Shown here in pieces: positions 1-9,919 of a stretch of 64,000 nt of DNA. Below the pieces are notes generated by a model. The model did no database searches. It saw only the letters and a list, made by a program, of their open reading frames with translations, and was not told the DNA's origin. Both the position numbers and the translations under genes were made by a program. Location: assembly GCA_039881145.1 (NCBI GenBank), contig JAYKKI010000066.1:8815501-8879500 (forward strand), written 5' to 3'. Origin of the DNA: Druceiella hillmani (taxonomy: Eukaryota; Arthropoda; Insecta; Lepidoptera; Hepialidae). The first letter of the stretch is position 1; each line of letters starts with the position of its first letter.

Positions 1-1559
1 GTTTGCTTAAGTAGTATAAACATTTCAAGAAATTCCCAGTCCTCCATTGTTCAATTTGATTATGGGTGGTGACAGGTTTAATAATCATATATAGTAATAC
101 GCTTACAATGATTTTAACCACATAAACCTTAATTATTCTTCTTCGTTACAGTTATTGCGGCTGGTGTATTGCAAATGATGGATAAATGGCAGAATAAGTC
201 GCATTCCTCTCTATTAACTCTTCTTCGAGTGCACTCTTGTAGGGGAACAGCCATGGCTTTTTGACTCGATCTGTTTATGTCATCGGTGCTATTCCACGTG
301 GTGTCTGGTATCTTTCACTTTACGCTGTATGTCTGATGTCAAATACTATCTTGCTACACCACGATACGTGTCTGAAGAATTTTATTGTGCGGTATTGAAC
401 AATAGTGGACAAACTCTCCCTGACACTGAGTTCTTGGAGTATCGGTGAATTAGTACGGAATTCAGTCTGCGATACTCCAAGTTTTTTTAATGGTAAAGAA
501 TTAATCGCGATAAGACAAATTGGATAAATATTGCGATAACTCTTCCGTAATCACCTAAACAGCAAAAGGCAAGCTGGTTCGATTGCACGTTTATTTGAGG
601 GTATTGATTTCTAATAATAGAGGATGTACTAACGTTTTACTACGTCTACTATGGACAAGCTGAGGAAGATATGAAAGAATAGTAACATCTCAAAAAACAA
701 CGAAAATCTGACTCATTCCAATATTAGTGTTCGTAATTTTCTTCTACTTTGGGGCACTGCAGGAAAACGAGGGAAAAAATGTAGACGCCCCGAAAAGTCA
801 ACAAATACCGAAATTGTATCTATTGATGAATTTTACAGAAGTGTGTAATGTAATGTCAAGTGTAACTAAAAATGTATCTATATAGTGTAAACTATAATTT
901 TTCCGGTCCGTTTTTTCCGCCCTTCCACTGTCGCTAGGGACACACTTGATTCACATGCAATTTACGCCCTGAGATGCGGATGCGGAGAGCATAGACGGGA
1001 CCTTGCCAAAGTATTTATTCCTCTCATTACGGTGATTATTTGCTTTCAAATGGTTGTATTATCCAGTGAAAGTTTAATTTGGATCGATTTGTGGTAAGTG
1101 TGCTTTTCTCATGGTCAACTATTTGTAAGGTTGCTCAGAGAGGGAATTAAAAAAAAGGGATAGAGAAGATACTTTAAAACAAATTAAAAAAAGAAACAAA
1201 AATATATAAGTATGTAACAAAGATATAAAAATATTAAAGTAGAAAGAGAAAAAAGTTAAAGTATAAAATATACGTATATTTGTCCATTTCCTCTATTCAT
1301 GTGAGTAAAGTCGCAAATAAAAGGTAATATGTAATAATTACAATGATTATTTATTGCAAAATATTTAGTAATATTAACCTATTATAAAATAATGAGAACA
1401 AGATATTGTTTACAGACCTATTTTGTTTTATATATGAAGTTATAAAATTAATTTTCAAATATGTAGGAATAATCATTAACTGTCATTTGTCGCCAGTCTA
1501 TATGCATAAATAAAATTCCATCCTTGCAGAATTATGCTAGGATTTTGACTCAAAAATAT

Positions 1560-1985
1560 GTTTGTTAGCCAAAGCCCATCCATGGTCCTTCAACCATTTG
1601 ACGCCGAGTCACTCAGTAGCGTCCGACAATGTCACTAGTTGGGCATTTCAAAGTCTTGCAAGTATAAAGATGGTCACTGTCCATTGGCACATAATTGCGG
1701 GTAAATCTTATCATCGGCCGAGCCGATTCTATAAAGATGATGATGAACCTGTAGGCAGTCGTGACCGGTAGTCAATTTAAGAAGAGCAACAGCCTCTGCC
1801 CTCTCTAAGTGTCTTGAGATGAATCCCTTCACGGAGAGGGTCTCCCACTTTTTCCAACGCTTTGATCTTTTAGGGTCTTGAAAGTGGTGCTGTTGACGGA
1901 TGAATTAAATAGATTGTTTGCCCTATGGAGTGTGATGGGTATATCAGGTTGGGTCAACTCTGTCGAGTATAACTGAAAAAGTGAG
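1560..1985 (-). pseudogene. LINE (non-LTR retrotransposon) ORF2 C-terminal remnant
   Basis: Read on the minus strand, 1,796-1,742 encodes EAVALLKLTTGHDCLQVH, followed by a YRIG-like piece. Next come a Cys-rich stretch and DHLYTCKTLKCPTSDIVGRY (near 1,675-1,615), then VTRRQMVEGPWMGF. A TTGHD...H..RIG...C..C...H....C order is typical of the C-terminal zinc-knuckle-like region of insect jockey/CR1-like LINE polymerases. The frame is broken by several frameshifts and stops, so it is a dead fragment. The paralogous segments in copies 2 and 3 (near 10,362 and 23,570) continue across this point without it, which marks it as an insertion into copy 1. I could not identify a clean target-site duplication. 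The exact LINE clade is uncertain. Confidence 0.75.
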
Positions 1986-3049
1986 TACGTTCTATTTTTA
2001 TATGGATTCTTAATTACTTGAATGATCAAAAATTGAACGAAAGAAAGAGAAACAAATGACTGTAATTTTTATGTTGTGCAGTTAATAAAAAGTGAAACAT
2101 ATCATTAGGAAGTGCAGAGAATAAGACATTTTAGTTGATCACTTCTCTCACGATGTACGTATTGTTCCGAGATAAAAATGTGCTTATACAGCTTCTGCAC
2201 TTTTTGTGTAAATTCATGTTCTTCTGAAGGTATGCAAATTTACGAAACCGTTTTGAAAATTTCTTAAAATTCTCTCTAGATTAAATTAATCTTAATGACA
2301 TCAACATGATGGTTGTACTAATTAATAGGAAAGTAAATAATACACATTAGAAATATTTATCCCTTAATATGACGTCAATCATGGACTTATGACTTGGTTT
2401 TTTAAGCTGTGGTGATATATTTTATGGAGTTCAAATGAGAAAATACGTACGGTTACGTTGTAGCAATCTTTCCTACTCAATATTACTCATAACATTTTCC
2501 ATGTAACATATTTTAATGATCGTAGCAAACGTTAAAATATTTAGTTTAACTGTCGATTATATCAGTATATTTTCAACAAAGCAAAGTCAGCAACAATTAC
2601 GAAATAATACTACATAATACTTTGGTTTTATAATGCCCCTCTTTATCTAAAGATGGTTTAGTTTTTGATGGAATCTGGAAACAAAAATCGCCAATCTCTC
2701 CAATTATGCTGGAAAAAATTAATCCTCGTAATATTGACGTTAATAATTGATATTTCCGAATTTCGTCTCTTGCTTTGGTAAGTTACTATAATAATATTTT
2801 TTAATTAGCGATTATAATTGTTGATATTTGGACTTTAATTGAATCAGCAATGATAAACTCCCAAGAGTAATAAAAAAATATAAATATTTCTAAGAAATAT
2901 GCTTCACATATAGATAGATAATAAACTGAATTACAGATAATAAACTGAGTTATACAGTTTATTATCCATCTCATAAAATTATCAAACCAAAGAAGGATAT
3001 ATAACAGACTGGCACAATATTTCTTCTTCGTGTCCTTTCAATTATTCAA

Positions 3050-3200
3050 AGGCATCAAACAAATTAGCGCGTGACGAGTGCCCGAGGGAAACAAGTAAAC
3101 CCTTGAATGCAGTAGCAACGTGAATAGCAAAATGAAAGTACCTGAATGGATGTGACGGTGAAATGACATCGTTAATTCGACCCGCTCGCATTTTTGTAAG
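3050..3200. promoter_or_regulatory. Conserved block of unit A (candidate regulatory element)
   Basis: The run from about 3,066 (GCGCGTGACGAGTGCCCGA) to GGATGTGACGGTGAAAT (about 3,165) aligns with 24,215-24,320 almost without gaps. The surrounding sequence of the two copies has drifted with many indels. It contains no conserved open frame. The unequal conservation suggests constraint, but its function is unknown. Confidence 0.4.
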
Positions 3201-4099
3201 AAAAAAGGAAACACAGATTTCGTTTCTTTTTTACGAACAATTTTAACACGAATTTGAGCTACTTTTTATGACTTAATAATACCATGCACTTATCGATTAA
3301 ATATATTAAGGTTTATTGTAGTTAAATAACTTTTTGATATTGATTTATTTTTTGATATTTATAAAAGTAACACGTATAATGTTTATATTACACTTGATTA
3401 GACTGAATACAAAGTATAGTTTGGTTGTAATAGAATTTTATGCTTGAAACTTAATTAAAATAATTATAATGTCATTTCTTAACGCGTTAATTGGCGTAAA
3501 CAATTCAAAACAACAGGAGGTAAAAAACAATTTTTTTAACAAAAGTTAACCAAGAAACTTTTATTCCTTTTTTCAGGCTTTTATGAATATAAGGCTTATA
3601 TGATTGATATGCAACTTTAGTATTATTCGTAATTTATCAATGGCTGTAAACTTTCTTATTTTTTGAAATGGTTTGAGTAATGGGTAATATGTAAAGAGTA
3701 TCTAATATAAAGAGACTCGGAATATATTGAGATTATGAAAAGCATAGTTTCCACAAAAATTTCACGGGTATATTGATAACTGTTATACATGTATAAGAAG
3801 TTTTATGACTGTTACTTATCATCCGTTAAGACTATTTTGCATCGAAAAATCAGATAACGGAACCACTTTTGATTTAAACAATCTCCTCCGTTATAACTAC
3901 ACCAAAATTATATCTGAATCAATTGCAGATAACATTAAAATTGTATGCAAAAGTTGAAATAGTTGTTTGATTTATATCTCACGTTATAAAATTGAATCAT
4001 ATAGTTTTGATATCAACCAAGATCAAACCATAGGTAAAAACACGTTTGAGGATATTCTCTTCAGCTAAACCATTAATGAAAATATACACATAGATAACA

Positions 4100-5014
4100 T
4101 ATATCATAATTAAAAAATATACGCATAGACGACTTAGGGCAAAAGGGTTACATTTATTTTTAATATCAGTTTTCGATTCAATTTCAGTTCCGATGTTGAT
4201 TTCAATATATTTTGTTGAGTATGATAATATTTAATTTAGCATGATTACATAAAGAAAAACAAAAACGCAGATAAACTTTTAGGGAGTCATACAGTAAAAT
4301 AAAAAAGCAGATAACATTTTAGGGCGTCGTTTCTTTTTATATTTTCTTCCTTACATAATGCATTGATTAGGATTTAATTAGTTCATTGAATGAATGTGAC
4401 TTAACTTTTGCAAATATATAAAAATAATACAAAAAGAGCATACTAGTTCCAGTGCTAGTAGATTAAACGTCTCTCTTCCATCAAAATAGAGTATTTTTGT
4501 AAATTTATTGTTGAAATTATGTTGGTTTAAGATAGGTTTACAAGTATTTTATCTGTTGTAAATAAAACATTTCGTTTCAACATTTCTAGTATTAGGAAAA
4601 TTCTGTCTCGTAAAGTTTCAAATATAGACATAATAATTTTCATAACTTATTAAGATTTGTAAAGTAAAATATTTTTATGATACTGCATATTGACGAGTTC
4701 CCTTTAAGTTTAAAATAAATTATGAACAGGATAAAAAATTCAATGATAAGAAGTTTGTTGAAAGATATTCTTGAGTCTGTAGTACTATTGACCAAGGGCC
4801 TAATGCGCTTATTGACAAGCCCATTAATTCGACAAAAGCACCATGCATACAGAGTTTTCATTTGTATCTAATCCGTCCGTAAAATTGGTGACAGTCTATT
4901 TGATCGATGATGATATATTTTAATAAATTTATGTTTTCACATATCAATTAAAATAATACGTCTTCAGAAAGTTTTTCAAAAATTCTATAATATAAGAAAA
5001 ACAGGTATAAACTT
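4100..5014. other. AT-rich spacer, nothing recognised
   Basis: No gene, repeat or match to copies 2 or 3 was recognised. The region expected to match 11,080-11,940 of copy 2 and 25,310-26,200 of copy 3 is not visible here, so it was probably deleted or has diverged beyond recognition. Confidence 0.5.
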
Positions 5015-5478
5015 CGAAACCTACAGCAGGTATATTAAAATAGTAAGTACAAATTTATTTCTAATCATACCATGTTGGCATTAATATTTATAGGTACAAT
5101 CCAAGTATATAGAAATATATCTTAATACGTGTCATTGACCTTATTTAAAATATCAGGGTTTGAATTTTAGCATATGGAAGTTTACATAGACCGGTTCCGA
5201 ATTATCACCACGAAGCTAAAAGATTGACTGCCTACGTCTTATTTAGGACATCTTGTGGGCCTACATAGGATGTTAATACACATCCAATTAAAGAAAGCGG
5301 ATTAATTAATATACGATCTGATGCGTCTCTATGAACTTTTAATTGTCAAGTAGATAATTTGTTCGTTTGATAGTAATGACGATACTTGGGGCGCGTTGCG
5401 ATGGTACACACGCACGGCGATGTTGCACTTGCATGTGTGAATGTAATCTGTAATGAACGTAAAATCTGTGGGCTGAAT

Positions 5479-5615
5479 TGACGTACTACGTAGTGTCAGA
5501 AGCTGGTAATTTAATCAGCTCCTACAGCGTATTACAATCACACGGCTTTATGAGTTTACTTAGTGTATATATTTTGACTGCGTTGTGCACGAAGTAAATA
5601 AATATTTCTATAAGG
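5479..5615. promoter_or_regulatory. D core, copy 1: strongly conserved non-coding block
   Basis: Aligned by eye with copy 3 over 72 bases starting at GTAATTTAATC (about 5,506), 61 of 72 positions agree. This includes 30 consecutive identical bases around ATTACAATCACACGGCTTTA. A TTTATG motif, the kind bound by Caudal or posterior Hox proteins, is intact. The TTTAATTAG homeodomain-type core seen in copies 2 and 3 is TTTACTTAG here. Regulatory function is an inference from uneven conservation. Confidence 0.5.
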
Positions 5616-6071
5616 ATATCGATGGCTTAAGTTAGAAAAGTAGCACGTTCCAATTTTATATCATATATCCTATGTATCGTATTAATTTTGTGACTTTGAA
5701 GGATGTGTGTAAACAATGGAATAATTCTTATTTTAGGATTGTTTTGCGAAAATAGGACGATGGAAAGGGTAAATGTTAAATGTGGCGATATAAAATATTA
5801 AACCTAATTGTATAAGAGAGATTATTTCGATATCTTGAACCGTCACCAGTTTAACGATATGGAATCTAAAAGTCATTTAAAGAGTAATAGAAAGGGCTAT
5901 GATTCGCCACACTCTTCGACGATGTGTCAGAAACGAGATTGTAGTATAGAAAGTCAAGCGCTGGTAGAATATACGAGTATATCTCGAACCAAAAGCTAAA
6001 CCGATGGCCATAGGGATACATAACATTTAACCAATAAACGGCAAATACTGGAATTACGAGACAACAAGCAC

Positions 6072-6080
6072 AAGATGATT
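6072..6080. repeat. Target-site duplication, left (LINE)
   Basis: AAGATGATT occurs immediately left of the LINE tail and again at 6,541-6,549 on its right side. The unoccupied homologous site in copy 3 (near 30,740) reads AAGACGATG once. Confidence 0.75.
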
Positions 6081-6540
6081 ATTCTTCTTTGTCAGCGTTA
6101 CAGCCTGGTGCATGCCAGGGCTTTCCCAATCTGCTCCTCCAGGCAGTACAACTTGATGCAGGTTTCTCCACCTACTGACTGCCAAAATTTGTAAGTCTTT
6201 CTCTACACTATCCAATAAGCTTATAGGTGGTCTTCCACTTCTCGTTGTACTTTCAATCTTTGCGAAAGTCAGTTTTTTAACTGGGTCCAGATCTTCCCGT
6301 CCCAACTATCTGATTCTGTAGGACTCGATTACTCGCAAAGTATTTGTTTGCCCATATTTAGTATAAATTAAATTGTTATATAAGCTTCTCCAGATATTAT
6401 TTTCTTTGACCGCTAAAAAATGGATAGAAAGATCTTTCTTTCAAAAAGATAAGATAAAAACCGATTATCTTCTGCTTTATTGATTGCCCATATTTCGCTA
6501 GCACACAAAATTATAGGTCTGATGAGAGTTTTATATCGAT
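6081..6540 (-). mobile_element. 5'-truncated LINE insertion (ORF2 C-terminus)
   Basis: Minus-strand translation gives KTLIRPIILCASEIWAINKA and, after an ERKIFLSIF piece, a run through LDPVKKLTFAKIEST, GRPPISLLDSVEKDLQILAV and SRWRNL. This is the standard order of the C-terminal part of arthropod non-LTR endonuclease-reverse transcriptases (usually KTLIRPVLLYGSETW, then FERKILR.IFG, then GRP.LRW.D.VEKDLR.LGV.NWR). Stops and a frameshift interrupt it, so it is inactive. Its 3' end is at the left, with a short A-rich GACAAAGAAGAAT tail. It is flanked by the 9-bp direct repeat AAGATGATT, and the 5' truncation is typical of target-primed reverse transcription. Copy 3 of the surrounding unit lacks it. 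Confidence 0.87.
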
Positions 6541-6549
6541 AAGATGATT
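6541..6549. repeat. Target-site duplication, right (LINE)
   Basis: AAGATGATT matches 6,072-6,080 exactly and marks the 5' junction of the minus-strand LINE tail. Confidence 0.75.
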
Positions 6550-7499
6550 CGATGTTGAAAATAAGTCTCCAGACAATCAGAGGAATCTCCTACATTAGAT
6601 CTCACCTAGCTAATTATGAAGACGATGTTTATTAAATTACCTTAAATATATGTAAAGGTTTTGCTTATCATGGTACGAACAAAATATTATGAAAGTGACA
6701 AAGTTCTGTGGATGTGATTTTCGTTATTTAATGAAATTCTCTTAAAAATATTTCTCAGAAAACCATATTTAACTGAACGTGATATATCTGAACGAATTGA
6801 ATTAAAAAAGTCATGTTTCCCAATGTTGACAAAAAAAAGAATAATGTGAAAGTTTAGAATTGGAAATGGTTTATAATATCTTTAAACTTGCATAAATATC
6901 ATTATCAAGGCACAAATTATTTTAAATTCAAATGCTATTAGCGGAAAGTTACATTAAACCTTTTGAAATTTAGTATTCAACGTTGAAGTATTATAATTTT
7001 TACAAATAATTTAAAAAAAATTGACTTTTCAATATTATTAATAACTTAAGATGTTTTAATCATACATTTTTTATCCTAGATAAATACAAACTTAATTTTA
7101 GTCTTGTATATCAGAAAGTACCTTGTAGAAGAAAGAAGCAATTGTAGAATTGTTAATATTCGTATAATTTAGAATTATAATCAACCAAACTGCAAACCGT
7201 TATTCACGGAAATATATATTTTCAGATGTTTGATTTCATTCAATCCTTTTACCATATTTCGCATAAAATGATCAGTCAATTTGATTATTATTATGTATAT
7301 CATCAAGCAAGGGTAGCCCTGTAATTTCCTTATAACTTTCAACAAAATCTATTATTCCCGCAAAAAGACCGATAAATAGAGGTTAGAGCCTCTCTGTTAT
7401 CATGAATGTCATGAAAATGTGTTCATTATCCCAAATATAAATTTTTTTCGCAACCAATATGTGAAGGAACCTGGTTGGAACTAAAAGTTCACAAAAGCC

Positions 7500-7900
7500 T
7501 ATGTATCTTAGTTTGAAAATCGGTACTCTGCCACGAGATGAATCTCATAGGCATGCACTAAACCAAACTTGATCGTGCATGATAGTGCAATGAGTGAGGC
7601 CCCTATAATCTTGTATTTATTGGCAACATCAGCCGGGCAGCCTTTCCGATATCGCCGGGACCCGTTAGCCCTTAATGAACTTATCTGCTTTATTTCTGTG
7701 ATGCTGTAGAGTTCAGATTAACCATGATTCGATTACGTGAAGATGACTCAACACATAGTCGGTATAATATTAAATTTGTTTTTCATTACAAATTCATTAT
7801 GTAGAAAAATGCCGTCACAACCTTCAAAAAGTTTTTCTTTTAAACACTCTGCTATATATTCTAGTTATCCGAATATCACTGTTTTATAAATTTCATTGGT
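7500..7900. promoter_or_regulatory. E core, copy 1: conserved non-coding block
   Basis: Shared with 31,840-32,260 (copy 3). Its 3' part (near 7,740-7,900) is also shared with 16,785-16,970 (copy 2). The best preserved pieces are CCGGGCAGC followed by TTCCGATATCG, then AACTTATCTGCTTTATTTC, and CCATGATTCGATTACGTGAAG. The GC-rich 7,620-7,690 part stands out in AT-rich surroundings. No frame is conserved, so it is a candidate regulatory element or non-coding exon. Confidence 0.45.
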
Positions 7901-7961
7901 TATTCAACTTATAAAGGGTATACAATTGTACGAGGCTTATATCTTAGTAATTAACTATATA

Positions 7962-7969
7962 CCTTAGAG
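7962..7969. repeat. Target-site duplication, left (hAT)
   Basis: CCTTAGAG directly precedes the element's left end and recurs exactly at 8,383-8,390. An 8-bp duplication is diagnostic of the hAT superfamily. Confidence 0.9.
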
Positions 7970-8382
7970 CAGGGTTTCCCAACCTTTTTTTTTGTTGAGG
8001 CTCCCCGGACTATAAATTATATTTTCATGCCTCTCCTTTGATTCATTAAATTAAATAAAAATAGTAGCTGAAGTTTGTAAATACACAAACTTACCTTTTA
8101 ACAGTGAGACACAATAATTTTATATACTCAAACTGATTTCTCAACAAAAAATGTACACCAAAACGTCAAATTTTTCGCAAGTTTGTGGTAATAATAGTAA
8201 ATAAGATATTTCATTTCATTAATTTTATGCATCTAAATTACACATTACATTGTAATTTTATTTGTTAATGTTGTTTGTATATTTTTTTGTTTTTTCTTTC
8301 TAAAATGCCAACGCTTTCCGCCCCCTTTGACATCTCTCTATGACCCCCTTGGGAGGCGTGCCCCCCTGGTTGGGAATTCCTG
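7970..8382. mobile_element. hAT-type non-autonomous DNA transposon (MITE), complete ends
   Basis: The 413-bp element starts CAGGGTTTCCCAACC and ends GGTTGGGAATTCCTG. The 15-bp terminal inverted repeats agree at 13 of 15 positions and follow the CAGNG...CCCAACC pattern of many hAT elements. It is bounded by the exact 8-bp target duplication CCTTAGAG. The interior is AT-rich with GC-rich subterminal pieces and has no transposase frame, so it depended on an enzyme encoded elsewhere. The matching site in copy 3 (near 32,279-32,295, ACTTAAAGGGGGTATTA) is unoccupied, so insertion came after the triplication. Confidence 0.92.
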
Positions 8383-8390
8383 CCTTAGAG
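8383..8390. repeat. Target-site duplication, right (hAT)
   Basis: CCTTAGAG is identical to 7,962-7,969. Confidence 0.9.
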
Positions 8391-8501
8391 GGTAATATTT
8401 TCACAGAAACTGTCCTAAATATTCCATTTATTTTAATATATGTTAAATTGGAAACTTATCCCATTAACGTAAAATTACTAATTATAAATATTTAATTCAT
8501 G

Positions 8502-8502
8502 A

Positions 8503-8559
<57 letters not shown>

Positions 8560-8565
8560 GTATAA
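8502..8565. repeat. (TA)n microsatellite
   Basis: A nearly pure TA dinucleotide run ends in ATACATATGTATAAA and is followed by a T-tract. It lies between the hAT element and block F of copy 1. Confidence 0.95.
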
Positions 8566-8829
8566 ATTTTTTTTTTTGTAATATCACTGAAAGAAACTGC
8601 ATAAAAAGTTAGGTGAAAACGATACCCGCGTAATGTTCTCGTGAATAATTCTATACTTTTTCTCTCATATTCTAAGATTGCAAGTTACAATGATGCATCT
8701 TTATATTAATACACAGCCTTTTGTCTAATCATGTCCAGAACAAAAAAAAGATTACTTGGCCACTTACGAAAATTTATTATGTTAATGTATATTTAATTCT
8801 TCATCTTCTTAAACATTAATGTTCCATTG

Positions 8830-9900
8830 ACATACGGAGATAGTATATTAAAAATAGTGGAGAATATAAATGTCCGAGGCAGTGTAAACCCGAGGTTACT
8901 TGATTTATTTCGAACGACACCACGCATTCCGTTCCGACCTTGACTCGGAATTCTTAGGCGTTTGCGAGATTTTTCAACGTATCAAAAGATGACTGTGCAT
9001 TGTTAAAATATAATTATCCATTTACAAACATCTCCTCCTCCGAAAGTAGCACACGAGAGTCGTGGCTAAAGCGGAGGCCGCCCCCGGTGTGCTTGTTACC
9101 GCCCCGTCTCGCGGCGCCCGCCCTCGCTTCAAGAGCCTTGTAATTGTACGCTCTGCATCGTTCGTTTAGTAGCTCGTTTTATATTTTCCCGGTTGGTCTT
9201 CGTTTATTACTTGCGAGATGTCCAAGCCTAGTTGTGTAATCAAGCGAGTATATTCTAATGTTTACACAAAGATCTTATGACTTAAACGGTTTCGTAGTTT
9301 ATTTTTTACTATAATCCATCGCTCGTTACGTATTTTTATCACTTGTTAAGAACCACGTATTTATTTGAGGGTAATAGTAAGTCTATCACTAATCTAATAC
9401 TAATTTTTTAATCGTCGAATGTCTTACATATTGTAATAAAAACCAGACGTTCTGCACTACGTATACGCGTGAGGGAGTATGATATTTCATATCTACTTCA
9501 AAGACGTTTAACATTAACATGCTTATGTTTATGAATAACTCAAAGTTTTGTATTTTTATAAATTCCTATTTTAGTAAAAGTCAAATTAAGATAGGAAACT
9601 GCTATGATTTTCATTCGATTATGATGATTGGGAAAAGATTTATGTTATAACAAGGAAATCTCAAATTTTAATTCTATCCCTCTAACTCTAGTGCTAATCA
9701 AATTTAGTACAAAAGTTCATATAAATGGAAGAATAGATGTAGTAAACTACCCGTTTGTGGCGATCGCACTAACAGTATTAAACGTCGACTGCTGTGTCCG
9801 ATAAAATTAGGATTTGAGTGCCTATGTAGTTTGATAATAAGCCCAATATCACTTAACTTTACGGTTCATTAAACAGCAACAAAAATATTCTAATAAAGCT
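8830..9900 (+). repeat. Tandem unit copy 1, block F (non-coding)
   Basis: Collinear with 20,710-22,130 in copy 2. Shared anchors are AAATAGTGGA plus TATAAATGTC (near 8,854 and 20,738), GGCTAAAGCGG (9,064 and 20,942), TTAAACGGTTT (near 9,280 and 21,180), GCTCGTTACGTATTTTT against GCTCGTTACATATTTTT, and AAAACCAGA followed by GGTATGATATTT-type sequence (near 9,440 and 21,690). I found no equivalent in copy 3 within the window. Confidence 0.8.
9050..9200. promoter_or_regulatory. F core, copy 1: GC-rich island
   Basis: This is one of the most GC-rich stretches of the window (CGGAGGCCGCCCCCGG, CCCGTCTCGCGGCGCCCG). It is shared with 20,935-21,065, where the G/C runs are partly eroded towards A/T. 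A GC island in very AT-rich DNA suggests a CpG-type promoter or a structured non-coding RNA. No TATA box, initiator or conserved frame could be assigned. Confidence 0.35.
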
Positions 9901-9919
9901 GTGTCTAAAATAGCAAAAA

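Larger units (their letters stand above)
1..4100 (+). repeat. Tandem unit copy 1, block A (non-coding)
   Basis: This stretch matches 22,140-25,150 (copy 3), and parts of it match 9,920-10,600 (copy 2), in the same order and orientation. Visible anchors are TTTAATAATCATATATAG near 77 and again near 10,008, the GTGCACTCTTGTAGGGG motif near 230 against GTGCACTCCTGTAGGGG near 22,243, GGATGTACTAACGTTTT near 622 against 22,624, and the block at 3,066-3,180 against 24,215-24,320. Substitutions and indels are frequent, so the duplication is old. No reading frame is conserved between copies. Copy 1 carries a LINE fragment (1,560-1,985) that copies 2 and 3 lack. The left edge is cut by the window. Confidence 0.8.
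5015..7960 (+). repeat. Tandem unit copy 1, blocks D and E (non-coding)
   Basis: This block is collinear with 29,615-32,290 in copy 3. Anchors include CTACAGCAGGTATATTAAA at 5,022 against 29,628, the D core (5,479-5,610 against 30,125-30,258), TCAGAAAGTACCTTG near 7,110 against 31,288, and the E core (7,500-7,760 against 31,840-32,100). In copy 1 a LINE tail (6,081-6,540) interrupts it and an hAT element lies just after it. Short frames inside it are not shared between copies, so I treat it as non-coding. Confidence 0.8.

Noticed and set aside
2925..2975. GATAATAAACTGA repeats and small hairpin
   Set aside because: Short, imperfect and within drifted sequence of block A; no sign of function.
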